This document shows, one piece after another, positions 9,369-19,019 of a DNA stretch of 64,000 nucleotides (within the stretch, counting starts at the first letter, position 1; each line of letters opens with the position of its first letter). Where the stretch lies: NCBI GenBank assembly GCA_027486795.1, contig JAIXOI010000004.1, forward strand, positions 51,378 to 115,377, given 5' to 3'. Below the pieces are notes generated by a model. That model worked only from the letters and a program-made list of their open reading frames with translations, ran no database searches and was not told the DNA's origin. The stretch is from Sphingobacteriales bacterium (GTDB lineage: Bacteria > Bacteroidota > Bacteroidia > Chitinophagales > CAIOSU01). Position numbers and translations under genes: made by a program.

Positions 9369-10612
9369 TACTTTGTAAGGCGCTCCGAAATCTGTTCGCT
9401 GCCTATTTGCAATGCAACTATATAAGTACCCTTAGGCAAATGGCTTAAGGGTACTTTTGTTTTTGAGGAGGACGAGATCGTATTAAAAACCACTTGCCCA
9501 AGTAAATTGATGAATGATATGCTTGTTTCGGGGATTGGGGTTTCAATAATGCAATAATCTTGGGCTGGGTTTGGGTAAATGCTGATTGGGTTTTGATTAA
9601 AGCTTTGGTTTGAGATACTATTTAAAGTATCTAAAAACTCTATGCGCAGCAGGCCCTCGTTGGCGGCACTGGCCCATATGGCGCCCGAGGGGTCGTTTGC
9701 AAGCTGAAGTAGTTGGTCGCTGGGCAGAAAGTTTCCGCCGGCATCGGGTATGTTTAAGGTTGAGATGTTGAACCAGTTAAGTCCTCCTTCGTATACCACC
9801 AATCCCTTATCGGCCGAAGCAAAATATAAATAGCCGTTATTGCCAATTGCAATATGATTGATACTATTTGATGGATTGTTTGAGGTAAGCGTGTTGTAGT
9901 ATACCCAGCCCAAATTGCCATCAAATGCTGCGGCGCCAGATGCAGGCATGGCAAGCAAGTAGTCGCCATTATTATTGCGCTTTATATCCAAAACGGTATT
10001 GTCAGGAAGGCCGCTATTGCTGTGGCGGTAAATAGTCCATGTAGTATCTTGTTGGCGCATAAGCCCGCTATTGAGGCCGCCAAGCCATACAATATTGTCT
10101 GGACCGCAATATGACGAGGTGATGTGCTCCACAAACCAATTAGTGTTTGTTTCGCGATAAACCTTCCAGATGCCATTGCTTATCTCAACCGCGCCACCAA
10201 CGGTGCCTACCCAAGCATTGCCATTGGGGCAAAATGAAATGGTACGCACAAAATCATCGGGCAACGTGCTGTTAGTGGTGGTATAGTTGATCCAGCTAGT
10301 ATCTGTTTGCACCCAAAAGCCGTTAAGAAAAGTGCCAACCCAAGCATGCCCTGCGGTATCAAAGGCAATGGCCCGAATTTGATAGCCTTGTAAGGTGTCT
10401 ACAATGTCCCAATTGCCATTTTTAAGTGCAGTTAGCCCGTTTTCGGTACCAATCCAAAGGCTAGAGTCGGGAGCAATGGCCAAAGCCCTTATATTATCAT
10501 CAGGTAATGGGCTGTTGTCCGTGTTGTATACCTCTAAAACATGCGGTTGGGCTTTGGCAACTGAGCTTAGGCTAACAAATGCTATTAGAACCAAAAAGAT
10601 ACGGTATATCAC
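9365..10612 (-). CDS. Secreted two-component-regulator-type beta-propeller protein with T9SS type A sorting domain
   Basis: 415 aa, GTG start at 10610-10612. Signal peptide ends at AKAQ. The body holds repeated blades of the Reg_prop kind (LPDDNIRALAIAPDSSLWIG, LPDDFVRTISFCPNGNAWVG, LPDNTVLDIKRNNNGDYLLA), each with an Asp-Asp/Asn pair and a W-[IV]-G end. The C-terminus (ISIYPNPAQDYCII ... LPKGTYIVALQIGSEQISERLTKY) is a T9SS type A domain. The start codon overlaps the stop of the upstream lysyl-oxidase-like gene (GTGA), so the two are translationally coupled. Function beyond a secreted propeller is unknown. Confidence 0.82.
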   Translation of the reverse strand: MIYRIFLVLIAFVSLSSVAKAQPHVLEVYNTDNSPLPDDNIRALAIAPDSSLWIGTENGLTALKNGNWDIVDTLQGYQIRAIAFDTAGHAWVGTFLNGFWVQTDTSWINYTTTNSTLPDDFVRTISFCPNGNAWVGTVGGAVEISNGIWKVYRETNTNWFVEHITSSYCGPDNIVWLGGLNSGLMRQQDTTWTIYRHSNSGLPDNTVLDIKRNNNGDYLLAMPASGAAAFDGNLGWVYYNTLTSNNPSNSINHIAIGNNGYLYFASADKGLVVYEGGLNWFNISTLNIPDAGGNFLPSDQLLQLANDPSGAIWASAANEGLLRIEFLDTLNSISNQSFNQNPISIYPNPAQDYCIIETPIPETSISFINLLGQVVFNTISSSSKTKVPLSHLPKGTYIVALQIGSEQISERLTKY

Positions 10613-12489
10613 AACTTCGATAATTTGGCAAACTTACTTCCATTAATCCCATTCAATCTAACAAGGTAAATACCTTTCGGAAGAGAAGAAATATCTAACT
10701 GGTAGCGGAGGGAGTTGTCGGCAATTGGTGTCTCCATTACCTGTTTGCCACTTGCATCAAATAACGCTAAGGCACTAAACTCTCCATAAGGTACAATAAT
10801 GGTTACGATGCTTTGAGCCGGGTTTGGGTAAACAATTAAGCGGTTGTCGGCCAGTTCAGTTATACCTACACCTGGGTTGCGCATTACGCTTACATACACG
10901 ATGGTATCGGCAGCACACCCTGCGGCAGTGGTGTAGCGGTAAGTAATGGCAACCGAATCGTTGGCGCCGGCCTGCGACGGCGAGAACCAAGTGTTGTTAT
11001 TGCCATCGGTGCTTACACCACGGCCACTGAAAATACCTGTTGCGGGCGACGCTGATATTTGAACTGGAGCATCAGTATCTAAATATCCGGCGCCCAAACC
11101 CACGATGCTTGCGGGTTCCGGCATTTCTACCACAGCCGATACGGCTACCAACTCACTGGGGCACTGAAAACTAGTGCCTCCTACAGTGGTTACACTTTGC
11201 ACATATACGGTTGTGTTCTGCCTCAAAGTATCGATAATGTAAGTTGCTCCTACTTGAAGCAACGTATCGCCGTTAGCATTGTTATACCAATTATAAATTG
11301 TGCCACCGGCAGCAGCCAAAGTAGCATCGGCACCAAGGCAAGTGGTATCGCCAATAGCGATTGGCGTTAAGGGGGTTATTTGGGTAATAGTAACTGTATC
11401 TGAATAAGCAACCCCGCAAGGGCTGGTTACTTGCACAAAGTAATCGCCGGGTTGGGTTGCGGTAATACTTTGTGTGCTCAATCCGTTCGACCATTGATAT
11501 GCCGAACCCGGGCTGGCAGTGAGGGTTACGCTACTATTGTTGCATAAATACGGATCGCTTGATAAGGTTAAGCTAGCAGTAGTGCCGCTTTGAGGTGTTT
11601 GTTTGGTTAAGGTAATAGGAATAGCGGTCCAGTTGTTGTTGTCATTTGTTTCCAAGAAATTATTCCTAGGGTCAACTTGGGCCACTATCCAATAATCACC
11701 ATTACAGGTGCCAGGTGGTATATCAATCCACATACCATCAAGATATTGGCTGTATATATCCACGTATCCAACCGATATGCCCTGCTCAATTGGGTTGCAG
11801 CTGTATACGCCACCGCCCATACCAAAGTTTGGGATATTGGTGCTGGTAATGATGTTGCCTTTATTGTAATGGTGGTCGTCTCGGCAATCGCCATAGGAGG
11901 CATTGCAATTGCTTAAGTCCATCAAACAAAACCCGATTTTGGCGCCTGTACCAATAATGGGCCATTGCAAGGTGTCTGGTTGGTTGGGGTCCTCCATGCG
12001 CAACGAAAAGCTAACCCAATCATCAACATGGTTGTGCCCATGGCCTGGATGATATGTTTGGCCGCCGGCCCATCGGTCGGTGTAGGTTACTATATTGCCG
12101 TTTCGGTGATAAATGCGCTGTTTGAGTAAGTTGGTAGGTTCTGTGCCATTGGGGCAAGTAATAATCGATCGGGTAGGGTCGTAAATAGTATCGGTGCCGC
12201 AAATGAAATAATCGGTACCCAAAACCGTGAACGAACCGAAGCCCATATTAGGTGTAGAGCCTGTTACGCGCAACCTTCCATCATCGGCGCCATTGCCGGT
12301 TTGAGAATATTCGGTAGGGGTGTCGGTAATTAAACCATACCACGATATCATAATATCGGGCAACAAATCGCAGTTGGTGGTGCCATCGGGGCAAAGGCAA
12401 TTGGTGCCATTGGTAGTAGAGCACGGCTGGCTATAACTGTAAGTGCTAAACGTAAATATTGCTACTAATATTAAGTACAGGTGTTTCAT
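10609..12489 (-). CDS. Secreted lysyl-oxidase-like protein with T9SS type A sorting domain
   Basis: 626 aa from the ATG at 12487-12489, chosen because it starts a signal peptide (MKHLYLILVAIFTFSTYSYS); the frame is open 33 codons upstream. Residues about 50-295 match the lysyl oxidase family: a His cluster H147-x2-H-x-H-x-H154 at the copper-site position, IGTGAKIGFCLMDLSNC, and the hallmark QGISVGYVDIYSQYLDGMWI followed by DYWIVAQVDPRNNFLETND. An Ig-like region (YQWSNGLSTQSITATQPG), a second β-domain and a type A sorting domain (LIVYPNPAQSIVTII) follow. Family reaction: copper-dependent oxidation of lysine side chains. Whether the quinone cofactor residues are kept cannot be settled by eye. 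It is coupled to the downstream propeller gene. Confidence 0.8.
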   Translation of the reverse strand: MKHLYLILVAIFTFSTYSYSQPCSTTNGTNCLCPDGTTNCDLLPDIMISWYGLITDTPTEYSQTGNGADDGRLRVTGSTPNMGFGSFTVLGTDYFICGTDTIYDPTRSIITCPNGTEPTNLLKQRIYHRNGNIVTYTDRWAGGQTYHPGHGHNHVDDWVSFSLRMEDPNQPDTLQWPIIGTGAKIGFCLMDLSNCNASYGDCRDDHHYNKGNIITSTNIPNFGMGGGVYSCNPIEQGISVGYVDIYSQYLDGMWIDIPPGTCNGDYWIVAQVDPRNNFLETNDNNNWTAIPITLTKQTPQSGTTASLTLSSDPYLCNNSSVTLTASPGSAYQWSNGLSTQSITATQPGDYFVQVTSPCGVAYSDTVTITQITPLTPIAIGDTTCLGADATLAAAGGTIYNWYNNANGDTLLQVGATYIIDTLRQNTTVYVQSVTTVGGTSFQCPSELVAVSAVVEMPEPASIVGLGAGYLDTDAPVQISASPATGIFSGRGVSTDGNNNTWFSPSQAGANDSVAITYRYTTAAGCAADTIVYVSVMRNPGVGITELADNRLIVYPNPAQSIVTIIVPYGEFSALALFDASGKQVMETPIADNSLRYQLDISSLPKGIYLVRLNGINGSKFAKLSKL

Positions 12490-12613
12490 CGCTATAACTC
12501 TTAAACACAAGTTAACAATAAATAACCAAGTTGGCAATTGCCCGCTGCACAAAGCTTTTAAAATTGATTGACCGAAAATTGGGCTCATTGGTCGAAAAAC
12601 TTATGTTACAACA

Positions 12614-12643
12614 TTGATTTGGCAGTAGAACCTTTTACTTTTG
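12614..12643 (+). promoter_or_regulatory. Promoter of the marR efflux operon
   Basis: TTG at 12614-12616, a 19-bp spacer, then TACTTTTG at 12636-12643. This fits the Bacteroidota TTG / TAnnTTTG consensus and ends 29 bp before the MarR start codon. Confidence 0.65.
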
Positions 12644-12672
12644 TAATCGTTGTATATGCAACTATTTGTTTC

Positions 12673-13188
12673 ATGAATGACCAAAAGTACATAATTAACG
12701 ACTCTATCGGTTACCTTGCTGGTAGGGTAAAGCGAGAATTGACGCGCCTTCTGGCACGTAATTTATGCGATGCAGGTGGTGAAATTACGGCTGAGCAGTT
12801 TAGTTTGTTGATGATGCTATGGCTAGAAGATGGTCGAAACCAACAAGATTTAGCCGATTTGTATGGTAAAGATAAGACCAGCATTGCCCGTATGCTGCAA
12901 ACCATGGAGCGGCACGGACTGATAGTTAGAGTGCCAGATGAAAAGGACAAGCGCAACAACCTGCTTTACATTACCCAAAAGGGTTTGGAAATTAGAGCCA
13001 AGCTTTTTCCGGCACTGCAATCCTCTTTGCAAGAAACAGAAGCAGGAATAAGTGCAGAAGAGCTTGAAACTTGCAAAAGTGTGCTGCGCAAAATGGTTGA
13101 CCACTTGAGTCGTATAAACGATGAAGCTTACAAAGGAAATAAAGGAGACGGATGTGATGAAGAAGAGATTAACTGTGATGATAAATAA
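12673..13188 (+). CDS. MarR family transcriptional regulator of the efflux operon
   Basis: 171 aa from the ATG at 12673; the open frame extends upstream but would run through the promoter. Winged-helix core: AEQFSLLMMLWLEDGRNQQDLADLYGKDKTSIARMLQTMERHGLIVRVPDEKDKRNNLLYITQKG, with the recognition helix at KTSIARMLQTMERHGL and the wing at DKRNNLLYIT. It is first in an operon with TolC, adaptor and RND pump genes, so it most likely represses them and releases on binding a small-molecule substrate (inference from family and position). The C-terminus is unusually acidic (GDGCDEEEINCDDK). Confidence 0.9.
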   Translation: MNDQKYIINDSIGYLAGRVKRELTRLLARNLCDAGGEITAEQFSLLMMLWLEDGRNQQDLADLYGKDKTSIARMLQTMERHGLIVRVPDEKDKRNNLLYITQKGLEIRAKLFPALQSSLQETEAGISAEELETCKSVLRKMVDHLSRINDEAYKGNKGDGCDEEEINCDDK

Positions 13189-13192
13189 AAGC

Positions 13193-14545
13193 ATGAAAAA
13201 CAGCATAAGCATACTTATTTGGGCACTTGTGGTGGGTATGGCAACGGCTACCGTTTCGGCGCAGAGCGCCTTGCCAGATAGCACCAGCAAAACCTACTCG
13301 TTAAACGAGGTAGTATCAATTGCACTAAAAAACCAACCTGCAATAAAGCAATCAATGTTGGATGAGCAGATAGGCGATAGGCAAATTAAAGCCAACTTAT
13401 CGGGCTGGATGCCGCAATTGAATGCCAGTGCCAACCTTAACCACTTCTTGGAGTTGCCGGTAAGTTTTTTTCCGAATCAAGCTACCGGCGAGCGCACAGC
13501 AGTAAGAATTGGCGTTTTCAACACTTCAAACATACTGCTTGAAGCAAGTCAGAATATTTTCGACAACAACTTGCTGCTGGCTACCCGCAATGCCAAATCG
13601 TTGCGCACCTGGTATGGTCAAAATACCGAGGAAGTAAAAATTGCAACTGTTGTTGCTGTAAGCAAAGCATACTACGACATATTGGTAACACAAGAGCAAG
13701 CTAATATTTTGGCCCAGGTGCGCGAAAGGCAACTAAAGCAGCAAAAAGATGCTAAATCGTTGTACGAGGGAGGCATTGTTGACCCTACCGATTATAAGCG
13801 TGCCACCATATCGCTAAACAATACCCTGGCCGACTTGAAACGAACTAGCGAGGTATTGAAAGCTAAGTATGCCTACCTGCGACAGTTAATGGGTACTGAG
13901 GCGGGTGAGATTTTTGCCCTAAAATTCGACAGATATGCCATGGAAACGGAAATGTTGCTAGATACCGCTATACTGGTAGACTATAACAACCGCATTGAAA
14001 TGCAACAATTGCAAACCCAAAAACGCTTGCAAGACTTAAATTTAAGTGCTCAAAAATGGAGCTTTTTTCCTACCATATCCGCTTTTGCTAGCAGAAATCA
14101 TGTTTTTCAGAACGATGATTTTGGCCAAATGTTCAACGAAGCCTACCCTAACTCAGTAGTGGGGCTATCATTGAACCTACCCATTTTTCAAGGGATGAAA
14201 CGATACCAAAACGTAGAGCAGCAAAAGCTGGTAAACCAGCGATTGACGGAGGATATAGCCAACACCAAAAACGTTATCAATACCCAATACGAGCAAGCCA
14301 TGGCACTGTACAAGAGCAACTTGAACGATTGGAAAGTAGCTACCGAGAACGTTACCTTATCAGAAGAAGTGTATGCCACCATTAAGCTACAATACGATGA
14401 GGGCATTAAAACCTACTTGGATTTGATGGTGGCCGAAACCGATTTGCGCTCGGCACAGCTTAACCAATTGAATACGATATTGAACGTCCTCTCGAGTAAG
14501 TTGGATGTTATGCAGAGTTTAGGAACCATTAATACAAATCGATAA
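13193..14545 (+). CDS. TolC family outer membrane efflux channel
   Basis: 450 aa from the ATG at 13193, four bases after the MarR stop, giving a standard signal peptide (MKNSISILIWALVVGMATATVSAQ). An ATG at 13157 preceded by AAAGGAG would extend the protein by 12 residues and cannot be excluded. Two OEP repeats are visible: YSLNEVVSIALKNQPAIKQSML at the start of the first, and long helical stretches (ATVVAVSKAYYDILVTQEQANIL; VINTQYEQAMALYKSNLNDW) with the conserved end YDEGIKTYLDLMVAETDLRSAQL. It forms the outer membrane duct of the tripartite pump coded downstream. Confidence 0.92.
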   Translation: MKNSISILIWALVVGMATATVSAQSALPDSTSKTYSLNEVVSIALKNQPAIKQSMLDEQIGDRQIKANLSGWMPQLNASANLNHFLELPVSFFPNQATGERTAVRIGVFNTSNILLEASQNIFDNNLLLATRNAKSLRTWYGQNTEEVKIATVVAVSKAYYDILVTQEQANILAQVRERQLKQQKDAKSLYEGGIVDPTDYKRATISLNNTLADLKRTSEVLKAKYAYLRQLMGTEAGEIFALKFDRYAMETEMLLDTAILVDYNNRIEMQQLQTQKRLQDLNLSAQKWSFFPTISAFASRNHVFQNDDFGQMFNEAYPNSVVGLSLNLPIFQGMKRYQNVEQQKLVNQRLTEDIANTKNVINTQYEQAMALYKSNLNDWKVATENVTLSEEVYATIKLQYDEGIKTYLDLMVAETDLRSAQLNQLNTILNVLSSKLDVMQSLGTINTNR

Positions 14546-14556
14546 ACTATAAACAA

Positions 14557-15678
14557 ATGAAGGGATTTTCCTGGGGGATACTGGCTATGGTTGTTGTATC
14601 CATTGTAACAACATCTTGCGGAGGCAATAAAGCAGCAGAACAAAAGCCATTGAATGCGGCTGTACCGGTAAATGTGTTTACCGTTACCGAGCAAGGTATT
14701 ACAGGTATTGACAACTACCCAGCCACGATAGTGCCGCTTGATGAAGTTGAACTGCGTGCCGAAGTAACGGGCACTATTACCAGTATTTTTGTTAAAGACG
14801 GGCAAACAGTTGTGAAAGGCCAAAAACTATATGAAATTGATCGTAGTAAATATGCTGCCAACTACAAACAGGCGCAAGCCCAGCTAAAAGCCGCCCAAAG
14901 CACATTGGGGCAAGCTAAACGCGATGCAGAGCGTTATGCGCGCTTGCAAGAGAAAGATGCCATAGCTAAGCAAGTAGTAGAAAATGCCAATACGGCGCTA
15001 TTAAATGCCGAGTCGCAGTTATTGGTTGCGGAAGCGGCCTTATCCAATGCCCAAACCGATTTAAACCGCTCTGTAATTACAGCACCGTTTGGTGGCACCA
15101 TAGGTATTGCCAATGTTAAGTTGGGTTCGCTGGTAAGTGCAGGTTCAACTCTCATTAATACTATCTCGTCAATCAACCCTATTGCGGTCGATTTTGCGGT
15201 GAATGAGAAAGACATTTACCGTTTTTCGCTGTACATGGAGCAGCCCCACAAGAATAGCGATTCGCTATTTTCGTTGCAACTACCTAGTGGCGATATGTAC
15301 CCAACCCAAGGCCATTTGGTAACTATTGATAGGGCCGTTGACCCACTTACGGGCACTATCAAAGCCCGGTTGAGTTTCGATAACGAAAAAGGCAATCTAA
15401 GGGCGGGCATGAGCGGCATTGTGCTGGTGCGCAACCAAGATACAGGTGCTAAGCTGGTGATACCTGGCATGGCTGTTACCGAGCAATTAGGTGAGTTTTT
15501 TGTATACGTGGTGGGTGATAGCAATAAAGTGACCCAAACGCGCGTGAAACTTGGCACTACTGCTGGTGATAGAATAGTAGTGCGTGAAGGCCTGAAAGCC
15601 GGAGATTTGATTGTTACCTCGGGCATACAAAATATGAGAAATGGAACCATAGTGCAGCCCGACAATGGTGCGAAGTAA
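14557..15678 (+). CDS. RND efflux periplasmic adaptor lipoprotein (AcrA/MexA type)
   Basis: 373 aa. Lipoprotein signal MKGFSWGILAMVVVSIVTTSC (Cys21). Barrel-sandwich lipoyl half-motifs flank a coiled-coil hairpin: VELRAEVTGTITSIFVKDGQTVVKGQKLYEID, then AQLKAAQSTLGQAKRDAERYARL, then SVITAPFGGTIGIANVKLGSLVS. The C-terminal membrane-proximal domain (VKLGTTAGDRIVVREGLKAGDLIVTSGIQNMRNGTIV) is intact. It bridges the inner-membrane pump and the TolC channel. It follows TolC by 11 bp; 128 bp separate it from the pump gene, enough for a secondary promoter, though no good TAnnTTTG is seen there. Confidence 0.93.
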   Translation: MKGFSWGILAMVVVSIVTTSCGGNKAAEQKPLNAAVPVNVFTVTEQGITGIDNYPATIVPLDEVELRAEVTGTITSIFVKDGQTVVKGQKLYEIDRSKYAANYKQAQAQLKAAQSTLGQAKRDAERYARLQEKDAIAKQVVENANTALLNAESQLLVAEAALSNAQTDLNRSVITAPFGGTIGIANVKLGSLVSAGSTLINTISSINPIAVDFAVNEKDIYRFSLYMEQPHKNSDSLFSLQLPSGDMYPTQGHLVTIDRAVDPLTGTIKARLSFDNEKGNLRAGMSGIVLVRNQDTGAKLVIPGMAVTEQLGEFFVYVVGDSNKVTQTRVKLGTTAGDRIVVREGLKAGDLIVTSGIQNMRNGTIVQPDNGAK

Positions 15679-15806
15679 GGTGTAAGATGCAACGATGGAG
15701 CATTTTTCGCCCCAAAAGAGCATAATAATTATAGCGGAGGGCAATGCCTTTCGGACATGATGGGGGAAACCTCTTTTATACAATATAGTTTTTTAATACC
15801 GAACAC

Positions 15807-18800
15807 ATGATTTCAGAAGTTTTTATTAAGCGACCCATTACCTCTATCGTAATCTCGCTGATAATAGTAATTATAGGACTATTGGCCGTACTGAGCTTGC
15901 CTATTAGCCAATACCCAAACATTTCGCCGCCAACGGTAAACGTTACGGCTAGCTACACAGGTGCCGATGCCTTAACAGTGGAGGAAACCGTGACCACGCC
16001 CGTTGAGCTACAAATTAACGGTACACCAGGCATGAGCTACTTAAGCAGCACCAGCACCAGCGATGGCCGAATGAGCACGACCGTGACGTTTGATGTAGGT
16101 ACCGATATAAATATTGCGGCCCTTGATGTGCAAAACCGTGTGAGCATAGCTGAGCCTAGCTTGCCCGAAACGGTTCGCCGTTTGGGCATTACGGTAAAGA
16201 AACGTAACCCTACCTTGTTGATGGCGGTTGCTATTTTTTCGCCCAACGAAACACACGATATTGAGTTTTTGGACAACTATACCAACATCTATCTCAAAAA
16301 TGCCATTTTAAGGGTAGAGGGGGTAGGCGACGTGAATACCCGTGCCGAAGACTTCAGTATGCGCATATGGCTAAACCCTGATAAGTTGGCGCAATTGGGC
16401 ATGACCCCAGCCGATGTAGCTGATGCAATTAGAGAGCAAAATATACAAGTGGCGGGTGGGGCTGTAGGTGCTTCGCCGCAGCCCGAAACGCAAGCATTTG
16501 AATACTCATTGCTACTCAACGGCCGGTTGGAAGATGAGGAACAATACAAGAACATTATAGTGCGCACCAATACCGACGATGGCTCGTTGGTATACCTTAA
16601 GGATATTGCCCGTATTGAGTTGGGTAAATTCAACTATGGCGGTGCCGTGCGCTCCAATGGTCAGAAATCGGCATTGCTGCTTATATACCAAACTCCTGAC
16701 GGCAATGCCATGTCGACAGCCGATGGAATTGACGCGGCGCTTGCTCAGCTTAAAAAGGGTTTTCCGCCCGATGTGGATTATAAAGTTGTGTTTGAGTCGG
16801 TGAGCGTGGTGCGCGTGTCCATTAAAGAAGTAGTGCAAACCCTGTTAGAGGCATTGCTATTGGTTACTTTGGTAGTGTTCTTGTTTCTGCAAAGCTGGAG
16901 GGCAACCCTCATTCCTGTGCTGGCTATTCCGGTTTCCATTATCGGCACGTTTATCTTCTTTATACCGCTTGGGTTTACTATCAACACCCTTACGCTGTTT
17001 GGATTTGTATTGGCCATAGGCATAGTAGTTGATGATGCCATTGTAGTGGTTGAGGCAGTGCAACATTACATCGACCATGAGAAACTTTCGGCTAAAGAAG
17101 CTACCCGCAAGGCCATGAAAGATATTACTGCTCCTGTTATTGCCATTGCATTGATATTGGCAGCGGTATTTGTGCCAGTAGGCTTTATCCCGGGCATCGT
17201 AGGCGGCTTGTATCAGCAGTTTGCCATTACCATTGCCATTTCGGTGCTGCTTTCGGCATTTGTGGCACTGACCCTTACGCCAGCTTTGTGCTCGTTGTTG
17301 CTGAAACCGATGAACTTAAGCAAAGAATCGCGCGGGTTGAACCGCTTTTTCTTTGGGTTCAACAATTGGTTTGCCAATGTTACCGGCCGCTACTCCAACA
17401 GCGTTAAATACATTATTCGAAAGGCGCCTTACGCCATGGTTTTGTTGGTGTGTATTTACGTAGGCACGGTGGGGTTGTTTAGTATGAAACCAACTGGGTT
17501 TGTGCCAAACGAAGACGAAGGCCGGTTGTTTATTGCCGTTACTCTACCCGAGGGTTCCTCAAGCATTCGCACAGCCGAGGTATTAGAGGACATTTACGAA
17601 ATCATCAAAAAGTATCCAGCTATTAAAAATGCTACATCCATAGCTGGCTTAAACGTTTTGAACTTCTCTGTAAAAAGCAACACCGGTACCTTTTTTACCC
17701 AACTACAACCTTGGGATCAGCGCACTAAACCAGAAGATAAGCTGGAAGGCTTACTGCCCCGCCTTCGCAAAGATTTGGCTTCTATTAAGGAAGCGAACAT
17801 CATTGTTGTATCTCCGCCAGCTATTCCAGGATTAGGAAACACAGGGGGTTTCAATTTCGTATTACAGCAGCGCCAAGCGGGCAGTGTGAAGGAGTTGGAG
17901 GAAGTAACGGGCAAGTTTGTCGCCGCTATCAACCAGCGGCCCGAAATTGCCGGGGCCTATTCGTTTTACAATGCCCGCACCCCAGGCTACCAAGTATTGG
18001 TTGATAGGGAAAAGGCCAAGAAAATGGGCGTATCGCTTTCGGCGGCCTACGGGGTTATATCCAATTATATGGGTAGCATTTATATCAACGACTTCACCAA
18101 ATATGGCCGCAACTTTCGGGTAGTGGCGCAGGCCGATACCGCATACCGAATGAACATTGAAAGCATCAAGAATTACTATGTAAAAAACAATAAAGGGCAA
18201 TCGGTGCCATTAAGCGCGCTTGTTGATTATAAAGTTGTTGAGAATGCTTCTTTGCTATCGCATTACAACCTGTTCCGCTCGGCCGATGTGAACGGTAATG
18301 CCGCGCCTGGCTATAGTAGTGGCGATGCATTGGCTGCACTGGAAGAAGTGGCCGAACAAGTTTTGCCTGCTGGCTACGGCTATGAGTTCTCAGGCTTAAG
18401 CTTGGAGGAGAAGAAATCAGGAGGCACCACGGGCATTATCTTTGCCTTATCCATTGGGTTTGTATTTTTGTTATTGGCAGCACTGTACGAGAGCTGGTCG
18501 GTGCCTTTCTCCATCTTGCTTTCGGTTCCAATCGGTGCTTTTGGTGCTATTTTGGCACTCACCTTCTTGCCGCAATTGAGCAACAATATTTACGCCCAAA
18601 TCGGTTTGATAACCCTTATTGGTCTTACAGCCAAGAACGCCATTTTAATTGTGGAGTTTGCCAAAGAACGCGTTGATTGGGGCATGGATGTGGTTGCTGC
18701 AACGCTTGAGGCGGTAAGGCTGCGTTTGCGCCCGATAATCATGACTTCTATGGCCTTTATCTTGGGCATTTTGCCACTGGTGTTTGCGGCCGGTGCGGGT

Positions 18801-18986
18801 GCAGTTGCGCGCCAAACCATCGGTTGGACAGTGCTGGGCGGCATGCTTTCGGCAACCTTTTTGGCCATTTTTATTGTGCCGGTATTGTTTGTGCTCATTA
18901 CCCGCTTGGCATACGGCAAAGAAAAGCTAGCCGAGCTGCAAGCCAACTATAAGCCCGAAGACCATACTGGTAGCTTGCATGGTTGA
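15807..18986 (+). CDS. RND family efflux pump permease (HAE1, AcrB-like)
   Basis: 1059 aa, the usual size for AcrB-type proton-driven drug exporters. The N-terminal helix MISEVFIKRPITSIVISLIIVIIGLLAVLSLPISQYPNI is typical, as is the porter-domain start PPTVNVTASYTGADALTVEETVTTPVE. The proton-relay helix GFVLAIGIVVDDAIVVVEA has both Asp residues. The second half repeats the fold (ILLSVPIGAFGAILAL, IGLITLIGLTAKNAILIVEFAKE). Substrates cannot be told from sequence. It is the last gene of the MarR operon; a convergent gene starts 33 bp beyond. Confidence 0.94.
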   Translation: MISEVFIKRPITSIVISLIIVIIGLLAVLSLPISQYPNISPPTVNVTASYTGADALTVEETVTTPVELQINGTPGMSYLSSTSTSDGRMSTTVTFDVGTDINIAALDVQNRVSIAEPSLPETVRRLGITVKKRNPTLLMAVAIFSPNETHDIEFLDNYTNIYLKNAILRVEGVGDVNTRAEDFSMRIWLNPDKLAQLGMTPADVADAIREQNIQVAGGAVGASPQPETQAFEYSLLLNGRLEDEEQYKNIIVRTNTDDGSLVYLKDIARIELGKFNYGGAVRSNGQKSALLLIYQTPDGNAMSTADGIDAALAQLKKGFPPDVDYKVVFESVSVVRVSIKEVVQTLLEALLLVTLVVFLFLQSWRATLIPVLAIPVSIIGTFIFFIPLGFTINTLTLFGFVLAIGIVVDDAIVVVEAVQHYIDHEKLSAKEATRKAMKDITAPVIAIALILAAVFVPVGFIPGIVGGLYQQFAITIAISVLLSAFVALTLTPALCSLLLKPMNLSKESRGLNRFFFGFNNWFANVTGRYSNSVKYIIRKAPYAMVLLVCIYVGTVGLFSMKPTGFVPNEDEGRLFIAVTLPEGSSSIRTAEVLEDIYEIIKKYPAIKNATSIAGLNVLNFSVKSNTGTFFTQLQPWDQRTKPEDKLEGLLPRLRKDLASIKEANIIVVSPPAIPGLGNTGGFNFVLQQRQAGSVKELEEVTGKFVAAINQRPEIAGAYSFYNARTPGYQVLVDREKAKKMGVSLSAAYGVISNYMGSIYINDFTKYGRNFRVVAQADTAYRMNIESIKNYYVKNNKGQSVPLSALVDYKVVENASLLSHYNLFRSADVNGNAAPGYSSGDALAALEEVAEQVLPAGYGYEFSGLSLEEKKSGGTTGIIFALSIGFVFLLLAALYESWSVPFSILLSVPIGAFGAILALTFLPQLSNNIYAQIGLITLIGLTAKNAILIVEFAKERVDWGMDVVAATLEAVRLRLRPIIMTSMAFILGILPLVFAAGAGAVARQTIGWTVLGGMLSATFLAIFIVPVLFVLITRLAYGKEKLAELQANYKPEDHTGSLHG

Positions 18987-19019
18987 TTTTTCGTTGGAGG
19001 CTATTAATAATGTTGCAAC

